From assembly GCF_028368995.1 (NCBI RefSeq), contig NZ_JAQNDL010000001.1:3560001-3624000 (forward strand): a stretch of 64,000 nucleotides of DNA, given 5' to 3'. The stretch's first letter is position 1. Each line of letters opens with the position of its first letter. Shown one piece after another: positions 1-8,453 of the stretch. The notes beneath the pieces are model-generated. The model saw only the letters and a list, made by a program, of their open reading frames with translations, searched no databases and was not told the origin of the DNA. The DNA is from Nannocystis bainbridge. GTDB taxonomy: Bacteria; Myxococcota_A; Polyangia; Nannocystales; Nannocystaceae. Position numbers and translations under genes: made by a program.

Positions 1-102
1 GCTCAGGTTGCTGACGAAGGAGATGCTGCCAGGCTCGAGCTCGGCGAACTCGGCGTTCACCGTGTAGCGCTCGCCCCGTCGCCGTTCCATCGCTTTCGCC
101 AT
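1..102 (-). CDS. PilZ-domain protein, N-terminal fragment
   Basis: Only the first 34 codons are present; the gene runs off the left edge. The protein opens MAKAMERRRGERYTVNAEF and carries the arginine cluster (R-R-x-x-x-R) that starts PilZ domains, where these arginines bind cyclic di-GMP. The sequence reaches N-L-S at the edge, which could begin the second PilZ motif ([D/N]-x-S-x-x-G). An AAGGAG about 7 bases before the ATG supports this start over a second Met four codons later. It lies 17 bp downstream of rng on the same strand, so co-transcription is likely. The family call is moderate because most of the domain is missing. Confidence 0.6.
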   Translation of the reverse strand, partial: MAKAMERRRGERYTVNAEFAELEPGSISFVSNLS

Positions 103-119
103 GGGTCGCTCCTTCTCGC

Positions 120-1685
120 TCAGTCGGCCGCGTTGCTGTTGTTGCTGCGGTTGCCGCCCTTGTTCTTGGTGCGGATCTCGAAGTGCTCGATGTGGAAGTC
201 CTTGCGGCCCTGGATGTCGATGCCCTTCTGCAGCCGCTTGACCATGTTGTCGATCGCGGCGACCTCGGGACCGTTCATCAGATCGGCCACCGCGGGCGCG
301 GCCTGGACGACGATGGTGTCGCCGACGAGGTGCGGCCCTTCGCGCCGGACCTCGCGCAAGATCTCGTAGCACATCGTGGACGGGCTCTTGGTGTAGCCCT
401 TACCGTTGCAGACCTCGCAAGGGGCCGTCAACAGCCGCAGCAGCGACTCCTTGGTCCGCTTGCGGCTCATCTCGACCAGGCCCATCTCCGAGATCTTGGT
501 GATGTGCGCCTTGGCGCGGTCGCGGCGGAGGACCTCCTGCAGCTTGCGGTAGACCTTGCGCCGGTTCGACTCCTTGTCCATGTCGATGAAGTCGATGATG
601 ACCAGGCCGCCGAGGTTGCGCAGGCGCAGCTGGTCGGCCAGCTCCTCCGCCGCCTCGAGGTTGGTCTGCGTGATCGTCTCCTCGAGCGTCTTGCCCTTGG
701 CGCCGACGAACTTGCCGGTGTTGACGTCGATCGCCGTCAGCGCCTCGCCCTGGTCGAACACCAGCGAGCCGCCGCTCTTGAGCTGGACCTTGCGCTCGAG
801 CGCGCGGTTGATCTCGAGCTCGATGCCGTAGCCGTCGAAGATCGGCTCGCGGCCGGTGTAGAGCTCGACGCGGTCGACCAGCTCGGGCATGAACGCGCCG
901 ATGAACCGGACCGCCTTGTCGTGGGCGATGCGGTCGTCGACGATGACCTTCTTGAACTCGGGCGTCAGGTTGTCGCGCACGACCCGGAGCATGAGGTTGA
1001 GGTCGCGGTAGAGCAGCGCCGGCGCGCGCTGGTGGCGCTCGTTGAACTGGATGTTCTCCCACAGGCGCAGGAGGTAATCCATGTCGGCGCGGACCTGGTT
1101 GTTGCTGGCCGACTCGGCGACGGTGCGGACGATGAAGCCCGAGCCCGCGGGGCGCATCTGGTCGATCAGGCGGCGCAGGCGACGGCGCTCGCGGTCGCCG
1201 GCGATCCGGCGCGAGATCCCGATGTGGCTCACCGTCGGCATGAACACGACGTTGCGCCCGGGCAGCGAGATGTACGTGGTGATCCGCGCGCCCTTGCTCG
1301 AGATCGGATCCTTCACGACCTGGACCAGGATCTCCTGGCCGGGGCGCACCAGCTCGGTGATGTCGCCGTGGCGACCGGTGCGGCGCGGCGCGACGTCGTC
1401 GTCGTCGTCGCCGCCGAGGGCGCGCAGGGCGGCTTCCTTCTCGCCCTGACCGCCCGGCGCGGCGATGTCACCGGCGTACAAGAACGCGGCCTTCTCCTCG
1501 CCGATGTCGACGAACGCGGCCTGCATGCCCGGGAGCACGCGCAGGACCTTGCCCTTGTACACGTTACCGACCGTGCCGCGCTCGCGCTCGCGCTCGACGT
1601 AGTACTCGGAGAGGATCCCCTGTTCGATGAGAGCGACCCGCGTCTCGGGTCCATCGGCGTTGATGACAATGACGGAATCTGACAC
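120..1685 (-). CDS. rng: Ribonuclease G/E family endoribonuclease
   Basis: Single-strand endoribonuclease for rRNA 5'-end maturation and mRNA decay. From the chosen GTG start it has 521 residues, close to RNase G. An S1 domain spans about residues 37-150 and is interrupted by an acidic run (GGDDDDD) typical of lineage-specific loops. The catalytic Mg-binding aspartates of the family are seen in AIDVNTG (D320) and IIDFIDM (D365). The zinc-link cysteines are C423 and C426 in CEVCNGKGY. The frame stays open upstream to 1823, but that stretch is unconserved low-complexity sequence; homology begins at SDSVIVINA. No strong ribosome site precedes the GTG, so the exact start is the weak point. The RNase E C-terminal scaffold is absent, which favours RNase G. 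Confidence 0.93.
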   Translation of the reverse strand: MSDSVIVINADGPETRVALIEQGILSEYYVERERERGTVGNVYKGKVLRVLPGMQAAFVDIGEEKAAFLYAGDIAAPGGQGEKEAALRALGGDDDDDVAPRRTGRHGDITELVRPGQEILVQVVKDPISSKGARITTYISLPGRNVVFMPTVSHIGISRRIAGDRERRRLRRLIDQMRPAGSGFIVRTVAESASNNQVRADMDYLLRLWENIQFNERHQRAPALLYRDLNLMLRVVRDNLTPEFKKVIVDDRIAHDKAVRFIGAFMPELVDRVELYTGREPIFDGYGIELEINRALERKVQLKSGGSLVFDQGEALTAIDVNTGKFVGAKGKTLEETITQTNLEAAEELADQLRLRNLGGLVIIDFIDMDKESNRRKVYRKLQEVLRRDRAKAHITKISEMGLVEMSRKRTKESLLRLLTAPCEVCNGKGYTKSPSTMCYEILREVRREGPHLVGDTIVVQAAPAVADLMNGPEVAAIDNMVKRLQKGIDIQGRKDFHIEHFEIRTKNKGGNRSNNSNAAD

Positions 1686-1909
1686 GGCGGCCGGGCATTG
1701 GTAGCACAACCGGGGCTCCGGGTGACAACCGCGGACACGCGGGCGGGCCGCTGACAATTCACGGCCGACCGGCGCCCGATGGGCGCCGCCTGCCCGGGGA
1801 GACCCGGGCGTGACCTGGAGCACCCTCGCGCGCGCCGGCCGGCGACGTCGCGCGGCGCGGGATTTTCGACTTTCCTGGCCCGGCCGTCTTCTGTAGTGTT
1901 CCCCGCGCC

Positions 1910-2407
1910 ATGGCCTTCCAGTACCAACCGGGGATCTTCAAGACCACGAAGTTCCTGCCCGAGCACGAGGCGACCGTCGCCCCCAACCTGCTCATCCTGA
2001 TCCGGACCGACGCCGAGTTCGCGCCCGCCTCGGTCCTGCTTCCGGTGCAGAACATCCACAATCAGTGGCGCTTCCAGATGCCCGGGGTGAAGGTCCCGAA
2101 GGTCGACTACGGCTGGGGCTCGTCGCTCGTCAAGCTGCCGCACGAGGGCTTTTACCGGCTGACCCGCGAGTTCAAGTTCGGCGACAACGGCCGCTGGCTG
2201 CCCAACGCGATCGTCCAGCTCGGCTACACCCGCGGCGGCGATCCGATCCTCTTTATCGCCCAGCGCCGCAACCCGCTGGTCGCCAACGACCTGTTCTTCA
2301 GCGACAAGGGCGTCAAGGTCGAGCTCAGCGACATCACCGGCAACAACGCGATGCTCGAGGCCCTGACCTGGTTCCAGGAGCAGGAAGGCGCCGCCGCCAA
2401 GCGCTGA
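1910..2407 (+). CDS. Conserved-looking hypothetical protein, 165 aa
   Basis: I do not recognise this family. It is a soluble 165-residue protein without signal peptide or membrane segment, rich in aromatic residues and beta-prone stretches (WRFQMPGVKVPKVDYGWG; LGYTRGGDPILFIAQRR). Codon use matches neighbouring genes and the sequence is not low complexity, so it is a real gene. It faces away from rng and converges with a small unknown gene 24 bp downstream, with a hairpin between them. A cytoplasmic role is inferred only from the lack of export signals. Confidence 0.7.
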   Translation: MAFQYQPGIFKTTKFLPEHEATVAPNLLILIRTDAEFAPASVLLPVQNIHNQWRFQMPGVKVPKVDYGWGSSLVKLPHEGFYRLTREFKFGDNGRWLPNAIVQLGYTRGGDPILFIAQRRNPLVANDLFFSDKGVKVELSDITGNNAMLEALTWFQEQEGAAAKR

Positions 2408-2422
2408 GCGGCGCCCCGCCGT

Positions 2423-2443
2423 CCGACCCGGTCAGCGGGTCGG
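2423..2443. terminator. Bidirectional terminator hairpin
   Basis: An 8-bp perfect stem (CCGACCCG / CGGGTCGG) with a 5-base loop sits between two convergent genes and overlaps the stop codon of the minus-strand gene. There is no T-tract, as is common in high-G+C genomes. Confidence 0.5.
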
Positions 2444-2734
2444 TCGGTCCTCTTCGGTGATCTCGTCACCGACCTCGACGCGGATCGTCTGGCCCTTCTG
2501 ACCCCGGGCCTGGATCCGCTGCAAGAACATCGCACTGGCGCCGCCCTGGTTGATCCAGCCCTCGTTGGACTCTTCGACGACCTTGTTGAAGACGACGATC
2601 CGCAGGGGCACCGGCGGCGTCACGCGCAGGCCGTTGCGCTGCCAATAAAAGAACGGGCTGTACCACAACGTGTCGATGGTCTCCCAGTCGCCGTCGGTCC
2701 TGAACGTGTGGCTCTTGATATGCATCTCGGCCAT
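2432..2734 (-). CDS. Hypothetical protein, 100 aa
   Basis: Unrecognised small soluble protein. It starts MAEMHIKSHTFRTDGDWETI, with a G-rich ribosome-site-like stretch upstream, and ends in an acidic/basic tail (GDEITEEDRPTR). The middle contains WYSPFFYWQRNGLRV and FNKVVEESNEGWINQGG, suggesting a beta-rich fold. It has no signal peptide or metal-binding cluster. Codon use and amino-acid complexity fit a genuine gene. It converges with the 165-aa gene and is divergent from the LhgO-like gene. Confidence 0.65.
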   Translation of the reverse strand: MAEMHIKSHTFRTDGDWETIDTLWYSPFFYWQRNGLRVTPPVPLRIVVFNKVVEESNEGWINQGGASAMFLQRIQARGQKGQTIRVEVGDEITEEDRPTR

Positions 2735-2824
2735 AGCGGGGTCCCCGTGGGGGTTTTAAACCTCGCGGCCGCGCCAGGCAAGCGACGCGGTGTCGCAGGC
2801 GACCGCGGCTGCTAAGGTTCGCGC

Positions 2825-3910
2825 GTGACCGGGGTGGACCAGGTCGACGTCGTCGTCGTCGGCGCCGGCGTGGTCGGCTGCGCGGTCGCTGCGACGCTCG
2901 CCCGCCAAGGCCGCGAGGTGCTCGTGCTCGAGCGCGAAGCCCGGGAAGGCACCGGGGTGTCGAGCCGCAACAGCGGCGTCATCCACTCGGGGCTCTACTA
3001 CCCGCCGGCTTCGCTCAAGGCCGAGACATGTCTGCGAGGACAGGAACTTTTGTACAGCTGGTGCGCGCGTCATCGGGTCGACCACGCGCGCCTCGGCAAG
3101 CTGGTGGTCGCCCGCAGCAGCGAAGAAGAGGCCGCGTTGCAGGCGCTGGCGGACAATACGAGCGCGGCCGGGGCGCGGGATTGTGTGCTCGTCGGCGCGG
3201 GCGCGGTGCGGGCGCGTGAACCCGGGTTGCCGGGCGTGCGGGCGGCGCTGTGGTGCCCGAACACGGGGATCGTCGATGTCCACGGGCTGTGCGGCTCGCT
3301 GCGCGCCGAGGCCGAGGCGCACGGGGCGGTGTTCGGCGTGCACGCGCGGGTCGACGGGGCCGAGATCGCCGGCGCCGCGGTGACGCTGCGGACCACGCGC
3401 GGGCCGGTGGTGGCGGGGCGGATCGTCAACGCCGCCGGGCTGCACGCCGACGAGCTGGCGGCGCTGCTCGGGGCCGCGTCGCCGCGGATTCACCCGTGCC
3501 GCGGGGATTACTTCCGCCTGCGCACGCCCGTGCGCTACCGCCACCTGATCTACCCGGTGCGAGCGCGCGGCGCCGCCGGTCTTGGCGTGCACCTCACGCT
3601 CGACCTCGCGGGCGCGTACCGACTCGGACCTGACGTCACGTACGTCGAGGCGCGCGACGACTTCGGCCCCGCGGCCCACAAGCTCGCGGCGTTTCATCGC
3701 GCCGCGTGCGCTCTGCTCGGCCCGATCGGCGAGGACCAGCTGAGCTACGAGGGTTGTGGGATCCGCCCCAAGCTGCGCGGCCCCGACGAACCGGCCGAGC
3801 GCGACTTCGCGGTGTTCACGAGCCCCGGCTGCGTGCACCTGGTCGGCATCGAGTCGCCCGGGCTGACCGCCGCGCTCGCGCTGGCCGAGAAGGTCGCCGC
3901 GCTGGTGTGA
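2825..3910 (+). CDS. lhgO: L-2-hydroxyglutarate oxidase-like FAD oxidoreductase
   Basis: DAO-fold flavoprotein of the LhgO/YgaF type, which oxidises L-2-hydroxyglutarate to 2-oxoglutarate. The GTG-started protein has 361 residues. The N-terminal dinucleotide fold reads DVVVVGAGVVGCAVA, followed by the hallmark SSRNSGVIHSGLYYPPASLKA and the LGKLVVA strand. The C-terminal part has SYEGCGIRPKLRGP and GIESPGLTAALALA, as in LhgO proteins. Substrate is inferred from family resemblance. A two-box copy of the 14-bp comb (3027-3044) lies in the coding sequence within a normally conserved helix, so it is not an obvious insertion. Convergent with the PP2C gene 12 bp away. Confidence 0.85.
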   Translation: MTGVDQVDVVVVGAGVVGCAVAATLARQGREVLVLEREAREGTGVSSRNSGVIHSGLYYPPASLKAETCLRGQELLYSWCARHRVDHARLGKLVVARSSEEEAALQALADNTSAAGARDCVLVGAGAVRAREPGLPGVRAALWCPNTGIVDVHGLCGSLRAEAEAHGAVFGVHARVDGAEIAGAAVTLRTTRGPVVAGRIVNAAGLHADELAALLGAASPRIHPCRGDYFRLRTPVRYRHLIYPVRARGAAGLGVHLTLDLAGAYRLGPDVTYVEARDDFGPAAHKLAAFHRAACALLGPIGEDQLSYEGCGIRPKLRGPDEPAERDFAVFTSPGCVHLVGIESPGLTAALALAEKVAALV

Positions 3911-3922
3911 GCGACGCCCGTC

Positions 3923-4711
3923 TCAGGGCTTCTCGATGCGGCAGAGGATCGCGGTGATGTTGTCGCCGCCGCCGGCGTCGTTGGCGGCCTTGATCAGCTC
4001 GTTGCAGCTGGTATCGAGGCTGTCGCGGGCGGTGATGATCTCGAGCAGGACTGGGTCGTCGAGCATGCCGCTGAGGCCGTCGCTGCACAGCAGGTACACG
4101 TCGCCGACCTTGAAGGCGTCGGCGATGACGTCGACGTTGACCTGGTCGGCGAGGCCGAGGGCGCGGACCACCACGTTCTTCTGGGGGAAGTGGACCCCTT
4201 CGTCGCCGCTCAATTCCTTCATGCGCAGGTAGTCATTGAGCAGCGAGTGGTCCTCGGTGAGCATCTGGATCCGCCCCTCGCGGATCCGGTAGACCCGGCT
4301 GTCGCCGACGTGGCCGATGAAGAACCGGCCCTGGTTGAAGTAGATGGCGTCGACGGTGCAGCCCATGCCCTTCTTGCTGCCGTCGACGGCGGCCGTCTGG
4401 AAGATGTTGGAGTTGGCGAGCTGGATGGCGACGCTCATGCGCTGCTTCTCGATCTCGAGCGAGGGCAGCTTGAACGGCCAGGTGTTCTGGCCGCTGCGGG
4501 CGGTGTCGCGGTAGTGCTGGTCGATGGTCTCGACGGTGATCCGGCTGGCGACGTCGCCGGCGGCGTGGCCACCCATGCCGTCGGACACGACGGCGAGGGC
4601 CATCTCGCGCGGGATCAGCAGGCTGTCTTCGTTGTGGGCGCGGACCAGGCCGATGTCGGTCTTGCCGGCGAAGCGGACCCGGTGCGGGCCGACCATGAAG
4701 CTGATGCTCAT
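3923..4711 (-). CDS. PP2C-family Ser/Thr protein phosphatase (PrpC/Stp-like)
   Basis: Metal-dependent phosphatase of 262 residues, the usual size for stand-alone bacterial PP2C, expected to reverse Ser/Thr kinase signalling in the cytoplasm. Family motifs in order are G-x-V-R-x-x-N-E-D (residues 21-29), VVSDGMGGHAAGD with metal-ligand D44, GHVGDSRVYRI, TEDHSL, LLCSDGLSGML, and the C-terminal GGGDNITAI. All key aspartates are present. An insertion around residues 70-110 is longer than in minimal family members. No partner kinase is adjacent. It is divergent from the DUF4388/J-domain gene, with a 50-bp shared upstream region. Confidence 0.93.
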   Translation of the reverse strand: MSISFMVGPHRVRFAGKTDIGLVRAHNEDSLLIPREMALAVVSDGMGGHAAGDVASRITVETIDQHYRDTARSGQNTWPFKLPSLEIEKQRMSVAIQLANSNIFQTAAVDGSKKGMGCTVDAIYFNQGRFFIGHVGDSRVYRIREGRIQMLTEDHSLLNDYLRMKELSGDEGVHFPQKNVVVRALGLADQVNVDVIADAFKVGDVYLLCSDGLSGMLDDPVLLEIITARDSLDTSCNELIKAANDAGGGDNITAILCRIEKP

Positions 4712-4761
4712 GCGAGGCCAAACGTAGCAGGCCGGCGCGCCGAAGTGCTAGCATCGAAGCC

Positions 4762-6405
4762 ATGGAGACGGCCCCGCCGAGCGCCGACCCGCAGGTCGTC
4801 GACCTGGCCAGGATGAGCCTGCCCCGGCTCATGTTCGCGCTGCTGCACCGCCGCTTCACCGGCACGATCAGCCTCACGCCGGCGGCCCCGGACGCGCCCG
4901 GCCGCAGCGCCGACGTCGGCGCGCGTCGGGTGTGGTTTCAGGGCGGGATGCCGATCTTCACCGACTTTTCCAGCCCGCACGACTCGATCGGCCAGGTGCT
5001 CGTCGATCTCGGGCTCATCGAGCCGGCCGAGCGGGACCGCGCGATGGCCGAACTGGCCCGCCTGGCCCAGCCAGGGGCCCCGCGCGAGCGTTTCGGCCAT
5101 TACCTCGTGCGCCGCCGCCTCGTCACCGGCGGCCAGCTCCGCAAGGCGCTGCGCGTCCAGTGCGCCCGCAAGGTGGTCCACCTGTTCGCCCTGCGCGCCG
5201 GCTCGGCCCAGATCGTCGCCGGCGACGCCGCCGCCGCCGAGACCGACGCCTCGCAGCCGACCCAGGTCAACACCCTCGAGCTCATCCACGCCGGCGTGGT
5301 CGCCCACTTCGACCCACGCCGGATCGCCGCCGAGATGGGCCTCCTGCTCGACGGCCCGCTGCGCCTGCGCTCGTCGTTCGACCGCTACCGGACCCAGTTC
5401 CACTTCGCCAAGGGCGACGAGGCGATCGTCGACGCCCTGCGCCCCGGCAACCTCTACGTCACCGACGTCGCCCGCCTGTCCGGTCAGCCCGAGGCCCGCG
5501 TCGCCGCGGTGGTCTACACGCTGTGGGCCTGTCAGATGTTGAAGTCGGCCAACGCACCGCCCGACCAGGCGACCGGGCCGAACGCCATCCTGCCCGAAGC
5601 GACAGGTTCTTCGATACCTGTCCTCAAGAACAGCAAGCCGGCGGGGCGCGACAGCCTGCGCGCGGCCGAGTTCGCCGGCGAGCTCGAGCGGCTCGAAGCG
5701 GCGATCGCCGGCGGGGCCAACGCGTTCGACCTGCTCGGCCTGGCGGCCACCGCCGACCGGGCCCAGGTCCGCGCCGCCTGGCATGTGCTGAGCCGGCGCT
5801 TTCACCCCGACAGCCTGCCGCACCAGGGCCTCGGCCACCTGCGCGAGCGCTCGCAGGCGGTGTTCGCCGCGCTCAGCGAGGCCTACCAGCGGCTTTCCGA
5901 CGACGCCCAGCGCGAGCAGATCGCGGCGCTGCTGCGCGGCGGGCAGCCGGCCCCGCGCGCGACCGCGGGCCCGAGCGCGCAGGCGGTGCTCGAGAGCGAG
6001 GTGGTGGTCCGCGAGGGCGACAAGCTGCTGCGCGCCGGCAACTTCGACCGCGCGCTCGAGCGCTACCGCAAGGCCGCGGCCCTCAACCCCGACGAGCTCG
6101 AGGTCCGCGCCGCGATCGCGTGGTGCGAGTACCAGCTGGCCGCCGACAAGGCGCCGGTCCGCGACGCCACCCGCGCGGCCCTGTTCGAGGTCCTGGCCCG
6201 CCAGCCGCGCTGCGTCCGCGCCCACTACGACCTGGGCCTGCTGTCCCTCGGGTCCGGTGACGACGAACAGGCGCTGCTGCATTTTAATCAGGTGCTCGAG
6301 CTGGAGCCCGACAGCATCGACGCGAAGCGGCAGATCCACGCGATCCAGCTGCGCCGCTCGACGCCCGAGGGCCCGCGCCGCAAGCTGTTCGGCCCGCGCC
6401 GGTGA
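4762..6405 (+). CDS. DUF4388 / J-domain / TPR protein
   Basis: A 547-residue modular protein of a type seen in myxobacteria. Residues about 10-300 resemble the DUF4388 (PatA N-terminal-like) regulatory region. A J domain follows at about 318-390 (NAFDLLGLAATADRAQVRAAW) with an intact HPD at about 346-348, so it could stimulate an Hsp70. Two or more TPR-like helix pairs occupy about 410-530. It lacks the Zn and G/F regions of true DnaJ and is probably a signalling adaptor. The linker before the J domain carries a comb element (5603-5620) whose arms CAGG and CCTG are 14 bp apart. Convergent with the TOPRIM-like gene 5 bp away. Confidence 0.82.
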   Translation: METAPPSADPQVVDLARMSLPRLMFALLHRRFTGTISLTPAAPDAPGRSADVGARRVWFQGGMPIFTDFSSPHDSIGQVLVDLGLIEPAERDRAMAELARLAQPGAPRERFGHYLVRRRLVTGGQLRKALRVQCARKVVHLFALRAGSAQIVAGDAAAAETDASQPTQVNTLELIHAGVVAHFDPRRIAAEMGLLLDGPLRLRSSFDRYRTQFHFAKGDEAIVDALRPGNLYVTDVARLSGQPEARVAAVVYTLWACQMLKSANAPPDQATGPNAILPEATGSSIPVLKNSKPAGRDSLRAAEFAGELERLEAAIAGGANAFDLLGLAATADRAQVRAAWHVLSRRFHPDSLPHQGLGHLRERSQAVFAALSEAYQRLSDDAQREQIAALLRGGQPAPRATAGPSAQAVLESEVVVREGDKLLRAGNFDRALERYRKAAALNPDELEVRAAIAWCEYQLAADKAPVRDATRAALFEVLARQPRCVRAHYDLGLLSLGSGDDEQALLHFNQVLELEPDSIDAKRQIHAIQLRRSTPEGPRRKLFGPRR

Positions 6406-6410
6406 GGCGG

Positions 6411-7157
6411 TCAGTAGGGGCGACTCGCAGCGTCTGCCAAGCCACGACGAACGACTTCAGAGCTGCGGAGTCGGGCCATCGTGGCGAAGTAGGACTTACG
6501 TGCTTGGACGAGCGCCGCGACCGGAAAGCCATTCTTAAGCTGCACGAGTTCGAGGTTGCGAGTGCCGCCGATCTTGAGCTCATCCTTGATGTCTGCGATC
6601 TCGTCGAGGCACCCCGCCGTGGTCTGCCACCTCACCAGCGTCACGTTGTCTGTCAGTTCGGTGACGATCTTGCCGAGATGTCCGAAGTTGGTGAACGCCC
6701 AACTCTCCAGCTCATAGAACGGCATGGCGAGGATCAAGACCCGCTCCAGCTCGGTCAGATCGCCAGGGCCAGTCGCCGACTTGCTTGCCTGGAGGAGTCG
6801 CAAGACGTCCGCGCAGAACCGAGGCCAGTGCTCGCTAAGATGTTCGCAACCGCGCCAGCCGCCCGACCATACCGCGTCTGCATCGACGTGGAAAAACACG
6901 ATTTTCCCGAGCGCAAGAGCTCGCGCCACAGCGCCGACGAGGAGTCGCCGCAGTCTCTGAGCATCGTATGACTTCCAATAGCTGCCCGAGACGCGTTCCT
7001 GCGCGGGCAAGACAGGCTCGACCAACACGTGGTTCGACTTCAACGCCGGCTCCATATGCTTGAGCATGCCCCGGAGCAGATGCTCCAGAGTCTGCAACGC
7101 ATCACCCGCGCGGTCCTCGGAGTAGAGCACGAAGCGGATCGCCGGCTCGCTCACCAC
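6411..7157 (-). CDS. Putative TOPRIM-like/DUF4276-like effector paired with AAA ATPase
   Basis: A 248-residue protein encoded directly after the ATPase gene. Starts GTG at 7157 or 7154; the latter overlaps the upstream stop as GTGA, so translation is coupled. The pattern fits the TOPRIM-like proteins accompanying OLD/RloA-type ATPases: an acidic pair after the first strand (YSED, E14/D15), a hydrophobic strand ending in D-x-D (FFHVDADAV, D92/D94), and FYELESWAF (E149/E151), which resembles the E-x-E-x-W segment of DUF4276 proteins. A nuclease role is inference; no family was confirmed. G+C is clearly below the neighbours, as for its partner, indicating joint acquisition. It could instead be a non-catalytic partner. 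Confidence 0.6.
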   Translation of the reverse strand: MVSEPAIRFVLYSEDRAGDALQTLEHLLRGMLKHMEPALKSNHVLVEPVLPAQERVSGSYWKSYDAQRLRRLLVGAVARALALGKIVFFHVDADAVWSGGWRGCEHLSEHWPRFCADVLRLLQASKSATGPGDLTELERVLILAMPFYELESWAFTNFGHLGKIVTELTDNVTLVRWQTTAGCLDEIADIKDELKIGGTRNLELVQLKNGFPVAALVQARKSYFATMARLRSSEVVRRGLADAASRPY

Positions 7158-8443
7158 AGCCCCTCCGCCTCGAGCACATCACTGGGACTCTGGAGGCCGA
7201 CCTCGATGTTTTTGTAGAGCTCGCGCGCCATCGCCTCGTCGAAGGTGTTGACGACCTGTCGGCCGTCTCCTCGGCGACGGATGATGTGGATCTTCTCGCT
7301 AATATCCTGGGGGCTCCAGAAGTTCGTCGAGTCGATGACGAGATGGTTGTGGCTCGCCAGGAACAGCTGTCGAGCGTCCCATAACTCGAGGAGGTTCCTC
7401 ACCAACCTTGGATGCATCCCGTTGTCGATCTCGTCGCAGACGATGGGGATTCCTGGACGGGGTAGCGAGACAAGGCCGGCGTACAGGTAGCGCCTCTGTC
7501 CGAACGTCAGCCCTGAGTGTGCCACTCGCGTCCCGGCGCCCAGGTCAACACGAAGTCCGAGGCCCCTGCACTCGAACTCTGGCTCTCCATCTCGCACGGC
7601 TTCACGAACGACTTGCGGGTGAAGAGTGATTTTTCGGATCCGAAGAGGCGCCTGCCACTTGTCGAGAAGCTCAACGGGTATCGCTAGATCGACCCCATTT
7701 AGCCAACGGTTCTCGCGGGATGACCATGCCCGAACGAGCAGTCGCACGACGTCATGCCACCACATCCGGCCGGTACCGTCGCCGAATCCGGTGAACGTGG
7801 CCAGGTGCTTGGGATCGAAGTAACGACCGAAGCTGAATTCGAGGGAGTTGGTGAGCACTTCGAATTCGCGGTCGGACTCGCCAACGAAGCACGCCTCACA
7901 CACCGGGAGGAGCGACCCCGTCATCTGCTTCAGGCTGGGACCTTGGGCGGTCACCAATTTCCGGGGCTTGAGTTCGCCGCGATCGCGATATGCGTACTCT
8001 TCGACAAAGCTGCCGTCGTCCGCCTGGTAACGTATGGTGTCCCCTGCGAGCACGAGCGAGAACCCTCCCCCGTCGCTCTCGAAATGGACCGTCGCTCCAA
8101 GCGTGTCACTCTCTTCTGCAGCCTTATCCAGCTTCTTGAGTAAGTCTTCCGAATTCTGAAAGCGCGGCAGATGGATCGCGTTGAAGACGTGGCCTCGGAC
8201 GACGATCGCCGCCGCATCCTCCCCTACTCCATGGGTAGAGAGCTCGAACTCGACATCGAAGGGTTGACGCAAAAACTCACCGAAATCCAGATGGAGGACC
8301 GCCCGGATCAATTTCAGAAGCTGCGTCTTCCCGGCCCCGTTGAGCCCGAGGATCAAATTTTCGCTTCGAGAGAAATCGATGCGGGCTGGCTCGAACTGCT
8401 CGTACTGGTGGATCTGCAGCCAGCGGAGGGTCGGTGTGCTCAT
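7151..8443 (-). CDS. AAA ATPase of the AAA_15/AAA_21 (OLD/RloA-like) class
   Basis: A 430-residue SMC/ABC-like ATPase. Walker A is GLNGAGKT (residues 33-40), directly after a beta-rich N-terminus as in RecF/OLD-type proteins. A degenerate signature region (LTFGQRRYLYAGL) precedes Walker B, PIVCDEIDNGMHP, with D337/E338, and an H-loop-like LASHN (H365). There is no fused nuclease domain; the second gene of the pair may supply it. AAGGGA lies about 8 bases before the ATG, and the gene starts 10 bp after the Tat-protein stop. Sampled G+C is about 55-60% against 68-72% around it, and several residues use A/T-ending codons. A role in phage defence is inferred from the two-gene architecture. Confidence 0.82.
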   Translation of the reverse strand: MSTPTLRWLQIHQYEQFEPARIDFSRSENLILGLNGAGKTQLLKLIRAVLHLDFGEFLRQPFDVEFELSTHGVGEDAAAIVVRGHVFNAIHLPRFQNSEDLLKKLDKAAEESDTLGATVHFESDGGGFSLVLAGDTIRYQADDGSFVEEYAYRDRGELKPRKLVTAQGPSLKQMTGSLLPVCEACFVGESDREFEVLTNSLEFSFGRYFDPKHLATFTGFGDGTGRMWWHDVVRLLVRAWSSRENRWLNGVDLAIPVELLDKWQAPLRIRKITLHPQVVREAVRDGEPEFECRGLGLRVDLGAGTRVAHSGLTFGQRRYLYAGLVSLPRPGIPIVCDEIDNGMHPRLVRNLLELWDARQLFLASHNHLVIDSTNFWSPQDISEKIHIIRRRGDGRQVVNTFDEAMARELYKNIEVGLQSPSDVLEAEGLW

Positions 8444-8453
8444 GGTGGTCCCT

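Noticed and set aside
183..1682. Long plus-strand open frame of 499 codons opposite rng
   Set aside because: It mirrors a convincing RNase G gene; high G+C leaves antisense frames open, and the product is low-complexity Arg/Ala/Leu/Val/Asp sequence with no motif.
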